A stretch of DNA of 64,000 bases. Source: Chryseobacterium aahli (GTDB lineage Bacteria > Bacteroidota > Bacteroidia > Flavobacteriales > Weeksellaceae). The notes below the pieces were generated by a model. It worked only from the letters and a program-made list of their open reading frames with translations, was not told the DNA's origin and did not search any database. Location of the stretch: NCBI RefSeq assembly GCF_022699665.1, contig NZ_JALDNB010000003.1:186001-250000 (forward strand). The letters are read 5' to 3'. How positions within the stretch are numbered: position 1 is the first letter of the stretch; each line of letters begins with the position of its first letter. The position numbers were made by a program, and so were the translations under genes. Below are positions 51,871 to 61,767 of this stretch, piece after piece.

Positions 51871-52548
51871 TTAAATAAAAACCCATTTATAGCCTGTTCC
51901 GTAAACGGTTTTTAAGTAATGTTCACAACCTGCATCATATAATTTCTTTTTTAAGTTTTTAACGTGTGCGTAAACGAAGTCATGATTATCCAGCATATCT
52001 GCAAAATCGCCGGAAAGATGCTCTGCCAAAGTACTTTTGGAGATTACTCTATTTTTATTTCCGATGAAATAAATAAGTAAATCAAATTCTTTTTTTGTTA
52101 AGCTGATTATTTTTTGATTGATGGTAACGCTTTTTGCTAAAAGATCTAATTGCAATTCATTTTGAACAATAATATTTGAATTATTAAACTGTTTTCTACG
52201 GATCACTGAGAAAACTCTCGCCATTAATTCTGAAAGATGAAATGGTTTGGTAAGGTAATCATCAGCCCCCATTTGCAATCCTCGGATCTTGTCTTCAAGT
52301 GCATTTTTGGCAGAAACGATGATGACACCGTCCTGCTTGTTTTGAAGCTTTAGTTTTTCTAAAATTTTCAGCCCATTGCCATCAGGAAGCATAATGTCTA
52401 AAATAATGCAATCATATTCAAATTGCTCAATTTTATTGTTTGCATCAGCAAATGTCTTGGCAAATTCACACAAATAGTTTTCTTCAGAAAGATATTCTGC
52501 GATACTTTCAGCCAGTTCTATTTCGTCTTCAATGATTAGGATTTTCAT
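51871..52548 (-). CDS. OmpR-family response regulator
   Basis: 225 residues from the ATG at 52548; an upstream ATG at 52569 adds 7 residues ahead of the first beta strand and is less likely. Receiver with Asp51 (IILDIMLPDG), Glu7/Asp8 pocket and KPF (ADDYLTKPFHLSEL); winged-helix domain (about 130-225; DFVYAHVKNLKKKL). Unlike the PhoB-like protein at 22783, the receiver lysine is followed by proline as usual. Heads an operon of response regulator, kinase and LTA-synthase-like enzyme. Confidence 0.93.
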   Translation of the reverse strand: MKILIIEDEIELAESIAEYLSEENYLCEFAKTFADANNKIEQFEYDCIILDIMLPDGNGLKILEKLKLQNKQDGVIIVSAKNALEDKIRGLQMGADDYLTKPFHLSELMARVFSVIRRKQFNNSNIIVQNELQLDLLAKSVTINQKIISLTKKEFDLLIYFIGNKNRVISKSTLAEHLSGDFADMLDNHDFVYAHVKNLKKKLYDAGCEHYLKTVYGTGYKWVFI

Positions 52549-52636
52549 ACAGCTAATGTACTGTTTCAATTTTGAAGAAATTTAGAATGATGTTTTAATA
52601 AAATTAATATTTTCAATTTAAAATTTATTTAAAAAC

Positions 52637-52664
52637 AAAAAAACCGCCTCAGAAAAGGCGGTTT
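52637..52664 (-). terminator. Intrinsic terminator for tRNA-Phe copy 1
   Basis: aaaccgcct / aggcggttt stem with a short loop and a T run on the minus strand, immediately downstream of the tRNA. Confidence 0.9.
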
Positions 52665-52667
52665 AAG

Positions 52668-52740
52668 TGGTTTCTCCAGGAATCGAACCAGGGACACATG
52701 GATTTTCAATCCATTGCTCTACCAACTGAGCTAAGAAACC
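52668..52740 (-). tRNA. tRNA-Phe (GAA), copy 1
   Basis: 73 bases on the minus strand: acceptor GGTTTCT / AGAAACC, D arm GCTC...GAGC, anticodon arm ATGGA TTGAAAA TCCAT with anticodon GAA, T loop TTCGATT, discriminator A. CCA is not encoded. The T stem CCTGG / CCTGG leaves a central T-T mismatch. Identical to copy 2. Confidence 0.97.
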
Positions 52741-52827
52741 ATTTTGGTTTGTACTTCGTTTTGAAGTGGTGCAAAAGTAATAATAAATATTAAATTCTGC
52801 AAATTACTTTTAAACAATTTTGAAAAG

Positions 52828-52852
52828 AAAACCGCCTAATGAAAGGCGGTTT
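52828..52852 (-). terminator. Intrinsic terminator for tRNA-Phe copy 2
   Basis: aaaccgcct / aggcggttt stem, same as copy 1 with a different loop (aatgaa). Confidence 0.85.
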
Positions 52853-52855
52853 AAG

Positions 52856-52928
52856 TGGTTTCTCCAGGAATCGAACCAGGGACACATGGATTTTCAATCC
52901 ATTGCTCTACCAACTGAGCTAAGAAACC
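52856..52928 (-). tRNA. tRNA-Phe (GAA), copy 2
   Basis: Identical in all 73 bases to copy 1 and 188 bases upstream of it in the transcription sense. Also has its own terminator, so each is an independent unit or a tandem duplication including flanks. Confidence 0.97.
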
Positions 52929-53024
52929 ATTGATTTACTTCGTTGTTTTAAAGTGATGCAAAAGTAGGAAGTTTTGGTATATGAAGCAAATATTAATCAA
53001 ACTTTTTTACCTTCAGATTAAAAC

Positions 53025-54866
53025 CTACTGATTTTCAGTCGGATTATTTTCTTGCTCTTTTCTTATTTGCTCACTCATTTCCTCCAAAACAGGCTTAATT
53101 GTACTTTCAGGAAGATCACTTATTCTGATATACATCAATCCATCAATCGCATCATTGAAATTGGGGTCGACATTAAATGCAATCACCTTCGCATTTTGTT
53201 TGATATATTTTTTAATTAAAACAGGCATTCTCAGTTCTGGTTCCAGATCATCGATGATTTTATCTAATTTATTTAAATCAGATTCCATTTCATCTAAGAA
53301 TAAATGTTTATCACGATCTCTTAGTTTTACTTTGAAATCATTTCTTGGTGTAATGTATTGAGCTACAGCAGAATCGTAGTAATTTGAACGCATAAACTCA
53401 ATCATTAAAGATTTTGAAAACTCTGAGAATTTATTAGAAATACTCACGCCTCCCATCAGGAATTTATGATCCGGATTTCTCAAGCAAACATGTACAATTC
53501 CACGCCATAAAAGGAATAAAGGAAGTGGTTTTTGCTGATACTCTTCGCAGATATAAGCACGCCCCATTTCAATCACCTTTTTGAAAAACGGATGAATATC
53601 CTGTTCAAATTCAAATAAAGAACTCGTGTAAAAGCCTTTAATTCCGAATTTTTTCATCACATCTTTACCCAAAGCCATTCTATAAGCGCCGGCAAGTTTT
53701 TCTGCAGCGTTATCCCACAAAAATAGGTGATGATAGTGTTTGTCGTATTCATCAAGATCAAACGGTAGATTGCTTCCTTCACCCACCGCGCGGAAAGTCA
53801 GCTCTCTTTGTCTTCCGATTTCCCTCATCACTGACGGAATTTCTTCGTATGCTGTAAAATAAATTTCGTAATTACCGTTGCTGAAAAGCATTTTGTCGGT
53901 TCCACGAAGTTTAGAAATATCTTTTATTAAATCTTCCTTCGGAGTTTCATCGATAATATTCTGAACGATGTTTTCTTCTCGAAGCAACTGGAATTTTAAT
54001 GATAAATTTTTAAGATTGATGACCTGAGCCAGAGATTTTCTTTTCTCATAGTAAGATTTCATCATATAGACCTTACGTTTCAGAAACTCTCCCAATTCAT
54101 CAATATTTTCCATCTCATCCATCGTTTTTACGGTGATAGGTTTTCCTATTCTTATTCTGATGGGTTTCTCACGGTCATTCATCATTTCCGCAGGAAGCAT
54201 AATGGTCTGTAAGTTAGGATGGATTTTGGCAACCTGATAAAATAAAGTGCTGTTCTTTGCATGAAAATACATTGGGACAACAGGAACTTTTGCCATTTTT
54301 ATAAGCTTCAAAGCTGGTTTTTCCCACTCTCTATCCAGAATTTCACCATAAGGATTGTTCTTGTTTGAAACTTCTCCTGCTGGGAAAATTCCTACACAGC
54401 CACCGTTTTCAAGATGTTTTAAAGTTTCACGCATTCCGGTTGCACTGTTTCTGACTTCTTTTCTTCCTTCAAAAGGATTTACAGCAATCACAAACGGTTC
54501 CATGGGCTTTATTTTTTCTAAAAGAAAATTCCCCATCACTTTGAAATCCGGACGTACTTCTGAAAGAATTTTACACATCAAAATTCCGTCAATAGCACCC
54601 AAAGGATGATTAGAAACCAATATAAACGGCCCTGTTTTAGGTATTTTTGCTAAATCTTCCTCAAACGCAACATAGCTTAAATTCCTTTCTCTCACGAAAG
54701 AATCGAAAAAATCTTTACCTTCTTTGTCTTTCAGCTTGTCATAAAGTCTGTTGACTTCATTTATTTTTGCAATGCTCATGACAGCAGACGCAACAGGATT
54801 TTTGAGGAATCCTATTTTATGTAAGCCGGAAGCTTTGATTAAATCAGTTTTCGATATTAAGCTCAT
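53025..54866 (-). CDS. Bifunctional OlsF-type aminolipid acyltransferase
   Basis: 613 residues. N-terminal PlsC-like acyltransferase (about 40-290): SNHPLGAIDG (His87, Asp93; one residue longer than the usual NHX4D box), NPFEGRKEVRNS and FPAGEVS. C-terminal GNAT-like OlsB domain (about 340-530): LTFRAVGEGSNLPFDLDEYD, GRAYICEEYQQKPLPLFLLW. In Flavobacterium and Serratia such OlsF fusions N-acylate ornithine or glycine and then O-acylate it to form aminolipids of the outer membrane. It is 23 bases after aspartate kinase and likely co-transcribed. Confidence 0.88.
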   Translation of the reverse strand: MSLISKTDLIKASGLHKIGFLKNPVASAVMSIAKINEVNRLYDKLKDKEGKDFFDSFVRERNLSYVAFEEDLAKIPKTGPFILVSNHPLGAIDGILMCKILSEVRPDFKVMGNFLLEKIKPMEPFVIAVNPFEGRKEVRNSATGMRETLKHLENGGCVGIFPAGEVSNKNNPYGEILDREWEKPALKLIKMAKVPVVPMYFHAKNSTLFYQVAKIHPNLQTIMLPAEMMNDREKPIRIRIGKPITVKTMDEMENIDELGEFLKRKVYMMKSYYEKRKSLAQVINLKNLSLKFQLLREENIVQNIIDETPKEDLIKDISKLRGTDKMLFSNGNYEIYFTAYEEIPSVMREIGRQRELTFRAVGEGSNLPFDLDEYDKHYHHLFLWDNAAEKLAGAYRMALGKDVMKKFGIKGFYTSSLFEFEQDIHPFFKKVIEMGRAYICEEYQQKPLPLFLLWRGIVHVCLRNPDHKFLMGGVSISNKFSEFSKSLMIEFMRSNYYDSAVAQYITPRNDFKVKLRDRDKHLFLDEMESDLNKLDKIIDDLEPELRMPVLIKKYIKQNAKVIAFNVDPNFNDAIDGLMYIRISDLPESTIKPVLEEMSEQIRKEQENNPTENQ

Positions 54867-54889
54867 CTGTGGTTTAGTCGGAATTAGTT

Positions 54890-56128
54890 TTACAATGTTA
54901 CCATTTGAAGTGTGTTTTTTGAAATCTGTTCCAATAATACACTTTTTTCTTGGTAAAATTTGTCGATGTTCTCCATTTTTGCATTTCTTACAGTAAATAA
55001 AGATACATTTTTTATTACATCGGTTTTGAAAATTTTCTGAAGTTCATTATTCAGTTCCTCAATTTTAAGGAATTTATCTTCAAGGCATAACGCCAATGAA
55101 ATTGCAGAATTCTGCATCAAAGAAACTTTAATTTTATATTTAGCTAAATTGTTGAAAATTAAGCTCATGTGATCTTCTGCAATGAATGAAAAATCTCTTG
55201 TGGAAATTTTAAGTAATGTCTGATCACCTTTTAGAATATAAGATTCTTCGCTTTGATTTTTTTCAGAAGCGCCTACTTTAGTTCCTTCTTTTGTGGGATC
55301 TACGAAAGATTTCACATAAAAAGGAATATTTTTTTGCTGAAGCGGCTGCAAAGTTTTTGGGTGAATTACACTTGCACCAAAATATGCCATTTCTATTGCC
55401 TCTTCATAAGATATATTAGATAAAAGGGTGACGTTTTTAAAAACTCTTGGGTCACCTGTCATTACTCCAGGAACGTCTTTCCAAATCGTCATCGCCGTTG
55501 CATCAAGACAATATGCGAAAATCGCAGCAGAATAATCTGAACCTTCTCTTCCTAAAGTTACAGTGAAATTATTGTCATCAGAACCAATAAAACCTTGTGT
55601 AACATAGCAAATGTTAGAATTTAAATTTGATATGAATTCTTCAGTTTTTTGCCAATTCACATTACCATCTCTGTAAGAGTCGTCTGTTTTTATAAAGTCT
55701 CTTGCATCAAGCCATTGGTTGGTAAACTGTATATCATTAAGATATTCGCTTACAATTTTGGTAGATATCATTTCTCCACAGCTTACAACCTGGTCGTAGA
55801 CAAAATTGTAATTAGGAGATTTATTTCTTCTTAAAAATGAAACAATATCATCAAAAAATAAATTGATCTCTGCAAATACTGCATGATCTTCCGAGAAAAG
55901 CCCCTTAGCTATTTCGATGTGTTTCTGTTTTATATTCTCAATTTCAGTTTGATAGTTGTCTTTTTTGAAATACATTTCTACCACCTTTTCCAGCTCATTG
56001 GTGGTTTTACCCATCGCTGAAATTACCAATAGACATTTTTCAAAACCTTGGCTGCTAAGAACCATTGATACATTTTTTACACTTTCAGCGTCTTTCACAG
56101 ATGCGCCACCAAACTTGAAAATTTTCAT
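54890..56128 (-). CDS. Aspartate kinase, monofunctional
   Basis: 412 residues. KFGGASV (5-11) begins the amino-acid kinase fold; GFIGSDDNNFTVTLGREGSDYSA is the Asp-binding/ATP loop and DVPGVMTGDPRVF a further signature. C-terminal ACT-type segments (about 300-400) for allosteric control by lysine or threonine. It phosphorylates aspartate for lysine, methionine, threonine and isoleucine synthesis. A single kinase gene without homoserine dehydrogenase; gene followed by OlsF. Promoter -7 at 56186-56193. Confidence 0.93.
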   Translation of the reverse strand: MKIFKFGGASVKDAESVKNVSMVLSSQGFEKCLLVISAMGKTTNELEKVVEMYFKKDNYQTEIENIKQKHIEIAKGLFSEDHAVFAEINLFFDDIVSFLRRNKSPNYNFVYDQVVSCGEMISTKIVSEYLNDIQFTNQWLDARDFIKTDDSYRDGNVNWQKTEEFISNLNSNICYVTQGFIGSDDNNFTVTLGREGSDYSAAIFAYCLDATAMTIWKDVPGVMTGDPRVFKNVTLLSNISYEEAIEMAYFGASVIHPKTLQPLQQKNIPFYVKSFVDPTKEGTKVGASEKNQSEESYILKGDQTLLKISTRDFSFIAEDHMSLIFNNLAKYKIKVSLMQNSAISLALCLEDKFLKIEELNNELQKIFKTDVIKNVSLFTVRNAKMENIDKFYQEKSVLLEQISKNTLQMVTL

Positions 56129-56185
56129 TAAATTGTTAAGAATAAAATTGTTAGATAGAAATCATTCACGTTTTTTTTCGGAGGT

Positions 56186-56193
56186 CAAAATTA
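56186..56193 (-). promoter_or_regulatory. Candidate -7 box (TAATTTTG on minus) for the aspartate kinase gene
   Basis: CAAAATTA on plus is TAATTTTG on minus, about 57 bases before the ATG at 56128. No -33 TTTG is visible. The rest of the 319-base spacer to 56447 shows nothing else I can name. Confidence 0.45.
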
Positions 56194-56447
56194 GACATTT
56201 ACGATGAGATATGAAATAGGGCAACGGCAGGTTGAATTAAGATTTAATTAAAATTACCGTAAAAGAGAAGAAATATTGCTTTCCTAGGTGTGTAATTTGG
56301 GAGCACTTCTGATAGTCTGTCTCCTATTTATCTAGGTGAAATTTAGGTTTAAGATGTTGATTAATAGTGTTTAAAGTCTTTTATGAGAAAATGTTTTTTA
56401 GTGTGATAAATTTTACGAAATTTGACGGTAAAGTAAAAAACATAAAA

Positions 56448-57464
56448 ATGTCAGATCAACCGTTACAGACTTTAGGAGAATTTTTAATTGATAAACAGGA
56501 AGATTTTCAGTATTCCACTGGTGAATTTTCACGTCTTCTAAGTGCTATAAGGCTGGCATCCAAGGTCGTAAATAGAGAAGTTAACAAAGCTGGAATCGTA
56601 GATATTACAGGAGCAGCCGGAAATCAGAACATTCAGGGGGAAGAGCAACAAAAGCTTGATGTGATTGCAAATGATATCTTTATCACTGCACTTTCTCAAA
56701 GAGAAGTTGTCTGCGGAATTGCTTCTGAAGAGAATGACGATTTTATCGATATCAAATGTGGAGAAAATGGTCATTTAAGTAAATATGTAGTATTGATCGA
56801 TCCTTTGGATGGTTCTTCAAATATAGACGTCAATGTTTCTGTAGGAACTATTTTTTCAATTTACAGAAGAGTTACCGAGCCAGGAACACCGGTTCAGCTG
56901 GAAGATTTCTTACAAAAAGGAATTAATCAGATTGCTGCAGGATATGTAATTTACGGTTCGTCTACGATGATTGTTTACACAACAGGAAACGGCGTGAACG
57001 GATTTACTTTAGATCCTTCTTTGGGAACGTATTATCTTTCTCATCCTAATATGACATTCCCAAGAACTGGTAAAATTTACTCCATCAACGAAGGGAATTA
57101 TATTAAATTCCCCCAAGGAGTTAAAAATTATCTGAAATATTGTCAGATGGAAGAAGGCGATCGTCCCTACACTTCAAGATATATCGGTTCGTTGGTAGCA
57201 GATTTTCATAGAAATATGTTAAAAGGTGGAATTTATATTTATCCATCATATGGTCAGTCGCCGAACGGAAAACTGAGATTGTTGTATGAATGTAATCCGA
57301 TGGCATTCTTGGCTGAACAAGCTGGCGGGAAGGCAACAGACGGTTTCAGAAGAATTATGGAGGTTGAGCCTACCGAACTTCACCAGAGAATACCATTTTT
57401 TGCAGGAAGTATCGATATGGTGGAAAAAGCCGAAGAGTTTATGCGAATCGACAGCGTAAAATAA
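56448..57464 (+). CDS. fbp: Class I fructose-1,6-bisphosphatase
   Basis: 338 residues from the ATG at 56448, close to the 332 of E. coli Fbp; an upstream ATG at 56367 would add 27 atypical residues. [15 protein letters not shown] is the metal-binding core, with NDFI-type loop SEENDDFID; the C-terminal [11 protein letters not shown] closes the fold. It removes the 1-phosphate of fructose bisphosphate in gluconeogenesis. The stop is immediately followed by the menC-like start, so they form an operon. Confidence 0.96.
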   Translation: MSDQPLQTLGEFLIDKQEDFQYSTGEFSRLLSAIRLASKVVNREVNKAGIVDITGAAGNQNIQGEEQQKLDVIANDIFITALSQREVVCGIASEENDDFIDIKCGENGHLSKYVVLIDPLDGSSNIDVNVSVGTIFSIYRRVTEPGTPVQLEDFLQKGINQIAAGYVIYGSSTMIVYTTGNGVNGFTLDPSLGTYYLSHPNMTFPRTGKIYSINEGNYIKFPQGVKNYLKYCQMEEGDRPYTSRYIGSLVADFHRNMLKGGIYIYPSYGQSPNGKLRLLYECNPMAFLAEQAGGKATDGFRRIMEVEPTELHQRIPFFAGSIDMVEKAEEFMRIDSVK

Positions 57465-58466
57465 ATGAAAGCAGAATATTTTAGATATTTATTAAAATTC
57501 AAACGCCCGAGTGGAACATCTCGCGGCGTTTTGTATGAAAAGGAAACTTTTATTCTTGAAATTTCTAATGACGGAAAAAAAGGAGTAGGAGAGTGTGCTA
57601 TTTTCAGAGGACTGAGTTTTGATGATCGACCGGATTATGAAGATAAACTAAAATGGCTTTGTGAAAATATTCATCAGGATTTTAAATTTTTAAAACAAGA
57701 ATTAAAAGGATTTCCCTCCATTTGGTTTGGGTACGAACAGGCTTTACTGAATTTAAAACATGGCGGAAAACTCTATTTTCCAAGTGAATTTACAGAAGGT
57801 AAAAGCTCAATGATGATCAACGGGTTGATCTGGATGGGCGATGTTGGTTACATGGAAGAACAGATTAAGGAAAAATTAGCACAAGGCTTTCGTTGTATTA
57901 AATTAAAAATCGGGGTCGACTGGAAGTCTGAACATGAAATTCTTCAAAAATTAAGACAAAAATTCTCTAAAGAAAAACTGGAGCTGCGTGTTGATGCCAA
58001 CGGCGGTTTTTCGAAAGAAGAAGCTAAAATCGTATTGCAACAATTGGCAGATTTGAATATTCATTCAATAGAGCAGCCTATAAGAGCTGGAAATTGGAAT
58101 GAAATGGCAGAATTGTGTGCGCAAACTCCAACTCCGATTGCTTTAGATGAAGAGTTGATTGGGGTAATTGATTTTACTGAAAAGAAAAAACTTTTAGAAG
58201 TTATAAAACCTCAATATATTATCTTGAAACCATCTTTAGTTGGTGGAATTTTTGGTTCTGACGAATGGATAGCTTTAGCCGAACAAAATAATATAGGATG
58301 GTGGATTACTTCTGCATTAGAAAGTAATTTAGGTCTAAATGCAATTGCACAATATACATTTACAAAAAATAATCCAATGCCTCAAGGTTTGGGAACAGGC
58401 AGTCTTTTCACAAACAATTTTGAAAGTGATTTGGAATTAAAAGGGGATCGATTATTTTTTAAATAA
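57465..58466 (+). CDS. menC: o-Succinylbenzoate synthase-like enolase-superfamily enzyme
   Basis: 333 residues; ATG directly abuts the fbp stop. Enolase superfamily: KLKIG with the general lysine (about 147), DANG (metal Asp), EQPI (metal Glu) and DEEL (metal Asp), then KPSLVGG with the second Lys. The end ITSALESNLGLNAIAQ is a hallmark of MenC, which dehydrates SHCHC to o-succinylbenzoate for menaquinone. Dipeptide epimerase is the alternative, but that signature is less fitting. No other men genes are in view. Confidence 0.85.
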   Translation: MKAEYFRYLLKFKRPSGTSRGVLYEKETFILEISNDGKKGVGECAIFRGLSFDDRPDYEDKLKWLCENIHQDFKFLKQELKGFPSIWFGYEQALLNLKHGGKLYFPSEFTEGKSSMMINGLIWMGDVGYMEEQIKEKLAQGFRCIKLKIGVDWKSEHEILQKLRQKFSKEKLELRVDANGGFSKEEAKIVLQQLADLNIHSIEQPIRAGNWNEMAELCAQTPTPIALDEELIGVIDFTEKKKLLEVIKPQYIILKPSLVGGIFGSDEWIALAEQNNIGWWITSALESNLGLNAIAQYTFTKNNPMPQGLGTGSLFTNNFESDLELKGDRLFFK

Positions 58467-58698
58467 AGTAGTAGCTTTTTAAATCAATAATTTTCTGTTT
58501 AAAATTAATTCTGTGTGACTAAATCACGTCTTTTTTGATGAACATTGCTTTCTTTATATAGTCTAAAATATAAGAAAACTTTTTTTTAACTTTTTCCATA
58601 ATATATAGTTTGGTTTATCTGAAGGATTTTGGTTAGGACAAAGGTCGTACCATTTATAGTAATAGCGAAAAAAATTACTATTTACTGCATTGTACTTT

Positions 58699-59832
58699 TT
58701 AATCTGAAATTATTGTGAAGGTATAATCGTTATTTTTTATTCTGTTAGTAATTAAATTTCTGTCAACTCCATTCAATGTCTGGAAAATATCATCTTGAGC
58801 TTGTGAACTTGAAAGATATCCCCAATGGTTTCCAAACTCAAATTTGAAAGTATTCTTTAAATCATTTTCAATAAATGTACAATCGACAATGGAGACAATA
58901 TCTTTAAAATGTTCAATATTTGAAGGCCCATTTTTTCCTAATCTTGGGGTGAGAATGTTTTTTGTAAACTGAGAAATTCCCAGAATTGCATCTTTTCGAT
59001 TTAAATAAATAGAAACTTTGTTTGCCAATAAGGGAAGCTTGTTAAAAGAATTTTCCGCATCATCAAATACTTTATAAGAAACATCGGCATTTAACAATAA
59101 AACTTGGTCAATCACTCTTAGCACATTTTCTTTTTTTAAACTGTACAACATACTTTGAAGCACTCTGTTCCCCATAGAATGCGTCATCAGGTGAATGTGC
59201 TGATTGCAAGGTTTCAGGTCTTTGTGAGAGAAAATATCTTTTAAAAATTGAGTATAGAAATAAAACATTCTCACCAATGAAGTTCCGGAATTAATGCTTG
59301 CCGCCTTATCATCAAAATACGTCATTGGAACCAAGCTGCTCGATGCGGGCCAACTCACAAACAAAATATGTTCAATCGGAGATTCGTGATTATCAATAAA
59401 CAGTTTTTTGAGATCAATAATGGCTTTCAGTTCATCGTCAAAAGTGTACGCATACCCATGAATAAATATCAAAACATCACTTCTCACTTTTGTAGAAGAC
59501 ATATTTTTATATAACTCATAAAACATTCTTTGGGTTCCGCCAAGATTATTCGCGGTTAATTTTGAGTTTTTTAAACCTTTTTCGCTTAGTAAAACATCCA
59601 AAACTTCTTCATAACCTTGCTTTTCAGGTTCGGAAAACAGTTGGTAATCTAAAATTTTTCTATTGGAATAATCTTTTTTCTTTTTTGTCTGAGAAGTTGG
59701 CTCTGTGAAATTTTCAAAATTACATCTTGCAATCCTGAAATTTGGGATTGAGTATTCGTCGTTAGAGAAAGAATCTGTCTTTTCGCCTTTATGACGTACA
59801 ATTTTGCGGTTGCTGAGGATATAAACAGCCAT
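58699..59832 (-). CDS. DUF900-type alpha/beta hydrolase
   Basis: 377 residues from the ATG at 59832; an upstream ATG at 59889 adds 19 hydrophobic-poor residues. LIFIHGYAYTFDDEL (oxyanion loop), FVSWPASSSLVPMTYFDD and MTHSMGNRVLQSM (nucleophile Ser in HSMGN) match DUF900 serine hydrolases. No signal peptide. Substrate unknown; esterase or lipase activity is inference. The 232-base spacer before it holds nothing recognisable. Confidence 0.8.
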   Translation of the reverse strand: MAVYILSNRKIVRHKGEKTDSFSNDEYSIPNFRIARCNFENFTEPTSQTKKKKDYSNRKILDYQLFSEPEKQGYEEVLDVLLSEKGLKNSKLTANNLGGTQRMFYELYKNMSSTKVRSDVLIFIHGYAYTFDDELKAIIDLKKLFIDNHESPIEHILFVSWPASSSLVPMTYFDDKAASINSGTSLVRMFYFYTQFLKDIFSHKDLKPCNQHIHLMTHSMGNRVLQSMLYSLKKENVLRVIDQVLLLNADVSYKVFDDAENSFNKLPLLANKVSIYLNRKDAILGISQFTKNILTPRLGKNGPSNIEHFKDIVSIVDCTFIENDLKNTFKFEFGNHWGYLSSSQAQDDIFQTLNGVDRNLITNRIKNNDYTFTIISD

Positions 59833-59943
59833 TATCAATAGTTTTGTGAATGTAGTTTTGGTTGAATAAAGGTCGGAATAAATTTTCAATTGTGTGTGAA
59901 TTCATTGTTAAAAATATCGTTTTTTTAAACAACGAATTTTTCT

Positions 59944-59951
59944 TAAATTTG
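59944..59951 (+). promoter_or_regulatory. -7 box (TAAATTTG) for glnS
   Basis: TAAATTTG matches TAnnTTTG, 42 bases before the ATG at 59994. No -33 TTTG is positioned properly. Confidence 0.5.
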
Positions 59952-59993
59952 CAAATTGCTGTGTAAACTATGCAGCAACGTAAGTTTACTCTA

Positions 59994-61667
59994 ATGGAAG
60001 AAGAAAAAAAATCACTCAATTTTATTGAGCAAATTATAGAAGATGATTTGGCAAACGGTATGAGAAATGATCAGATCCGTTTCCGTTTTCCGCCGGAACC
60101 TAATGGTTATCTGCATGTAGGTCACACAAAAGCGATCTGCATCAATTTTGGTTTGGGCGAAAAATACAATGCTCCTGTAAACCTTCGTTTCGACGATACA
60201 AACCCTGAAAAAGAAGAGCAGGAATTTGTAGATTCTATCATGAAAGATGTTGAATGGTTAGGTTTCAAATGGGATAAAGTGTTGTATGCATCTGATTACT
60301 TCCAGCAACTTTACGATTGGGCTGTTCAATTGATTAAAGAAGGGAAAGCTTATGTAGACGAGCAGCCATCGCAAACGATTACAGAGCAGAGAAAAAATCC
60401 TGCAGAACCAGGTGTAGAATCACCTTTCAGAAATCGTCCTGTGGAAGAATCTTTAGAGTTATTCGAAAAGATGAAAAACGGTGAATTTGAAAGTGGTTCA
60501 ATGTCACTGCGTGCAAAAATCGATATGGTTTCGCCAAATATGAATATGCGTGACCCTGTTATGTATAGGATTTTAAACAAGCCGCACCACAGAACCGGTA
60601 CAGATTGGAAAATTTATCCAATGTACGACTGGGCTCATGGTGAATCTGATTATATCGAACAAATTTCACACTCATTGTGCTCTTTAGAATTTGAAAACCA
60701 CAGACCGCTTTACAACTGGTATTTAGACCAGGTGTACGAAGAAGGTAAGGTTAAAAATAAGCAAAGAGAATTTGCAAGGATGAATGTCTCTTATATGATT
60801 ACTTCCAAACGAAAACTACAAAGGCTGGTCGCTGAAAATGTGGTCAACGGTTGGGATGATCCTAGAATGCCTACGATTTCCGGAATGAGAAGAAAAGGGT
60901 ATACACCAACTTCTATCAGGAACTTTATTGATAAGGTAGGTGTTGCCAAGAGAGAAAATTTAATTTCCATTCAATTATTGGATTTCTGCGTGCGTGAAGA
61001 CCTGAATAAAGTTGCAAAACGTGTCATGGCAGTCGTTGATCCGGTAAAATTGGTCATTGAAAATTATCCTGAAGGACAAGAAGAGTGGTTAGAGACTGAG
61101 AACAATCCTGAGCAGGAAAATGCAGGAACAAGAGAAGTTCCGTTTTCAAGAGAATTATATATCGAACGTGAAGATTTTCAGGAAGAAGCAAACAAAAAAT
61201 TCTTCAGATTAAAATTGGGTGGTGAAGTCCGTTTAAAATCGGCCTACATCATTAAAGCTGAAAGAGTGGATAAGGATGAAAACGGAGAAATCACGACAAT
61301 CTACGCTACTTACGACGAAAAATCTAAGTCAGGAAGCGGAACTGAAGAAAGTTTAAGAAAAGTAAAAGGAACACTTCATTGGGTTTCTGCATCACATGCA
61401 ATTCCTGTAGATGTCAGAATTTACGATAACTTATTCACGGTAGAACAGCCTGATGCTGAGAAAGATGTAGATTTCTTAAATTTCATCAATCCGGATTCTG
61501 TTTCTACCATTCAGGGATTTGCTGAGCCTAGTTTGAAAGATGTTGCTGTTGGCGAGCCGCTTCAGTTCCAGAGAATTGGATATTTTACTAAAGATCAGGA
61601 TTCTACGGATACAAATTTTGTATTCAACAGAACAGTAACTTTAAAAGACTCCTATAAGCCGGAGTAA
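59994..61667 (+). CDS. glnS: Glutamine-tRNA ligase
   Basis: 557 residues from the ATG at 59994 (an ATG at 59970 adds 8 residues). Class I synthetase: PNGYLHVGHTKAI with HIGH-like HVGH (41-44), RFDDTNPEKE, and MITSKRKL as the KMSKS counterpart; anticodon-binding beta barrels at the end. It charges tRNA-Gln with glutamine. The genus thus uses direct glutaminylation. Terminator at 61693-61728. Confidence 0.97.
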   Translation: MEEEKKSLNFIEQIIEDDLANGMRNDQIRFRFPPEPNGYLHVGHTKAICINFGLGEKYNAPVNLRFDDTNPEKEEQEFVDSIMKDVEWLGFKWDKVLYASDYFQQLYDWAVQLIKEGKAYVDEQPSQTITEQRKNPAEPGVESPFRNRPVEESLELFEKMKNGEFESGSMSLRAKIDMVSPNMNMRDPVMYRILNKPHHRTGTDWKIYPMYDWAHGESDYIEQISHSLCSLEFENHRPLYNWYLDQVYEEGKVKNKQREFARMNVSYMITSKRKLQRLVAENVVNGWDDPRMPTISGMRRKGYTPTSIRNFIDKVGVAKRENLISIQLLDFCVREDLNKVAKRVMAVVDPVKLVIENYPEGQEEWLETENNPEQENAGTREVPFSRELYIEREDFQEEANKKFFRLKLGGEVRLKSAYIIKAERVDKDENGEITTIYATYDEKSKSGSGTEESLRKVKGTLHWVSASHAIPVDVRIYDNLFTVEQPDAEKDVDFLNFINPDSVSTIQGFAEPSLKDVAVGEPLQFQRIGYFTKDQDSTDTNFVFNRTVTLKDSYKPE

Positions 61668-61692
61668 AAATTTATTTATATCATTATAAATG

Positions 61693-61728
61693 AAACAGGG
61701 CTTAATTTTTTAAGTCCTGTTTTTTTTC
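61693..61728 (+). terminator. Intrinsic terminator after glnS
   Basis: Stem aaacagggcttaa / ttaagtcctgttt (one G-T pair) and a T run, about 25 bases past the stop. Confidence 0.85.
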
Positions 61729-61767
61729 GTCAGTTGAAGTGTTTTTCGAAATGAAATGAAGAAAAAT

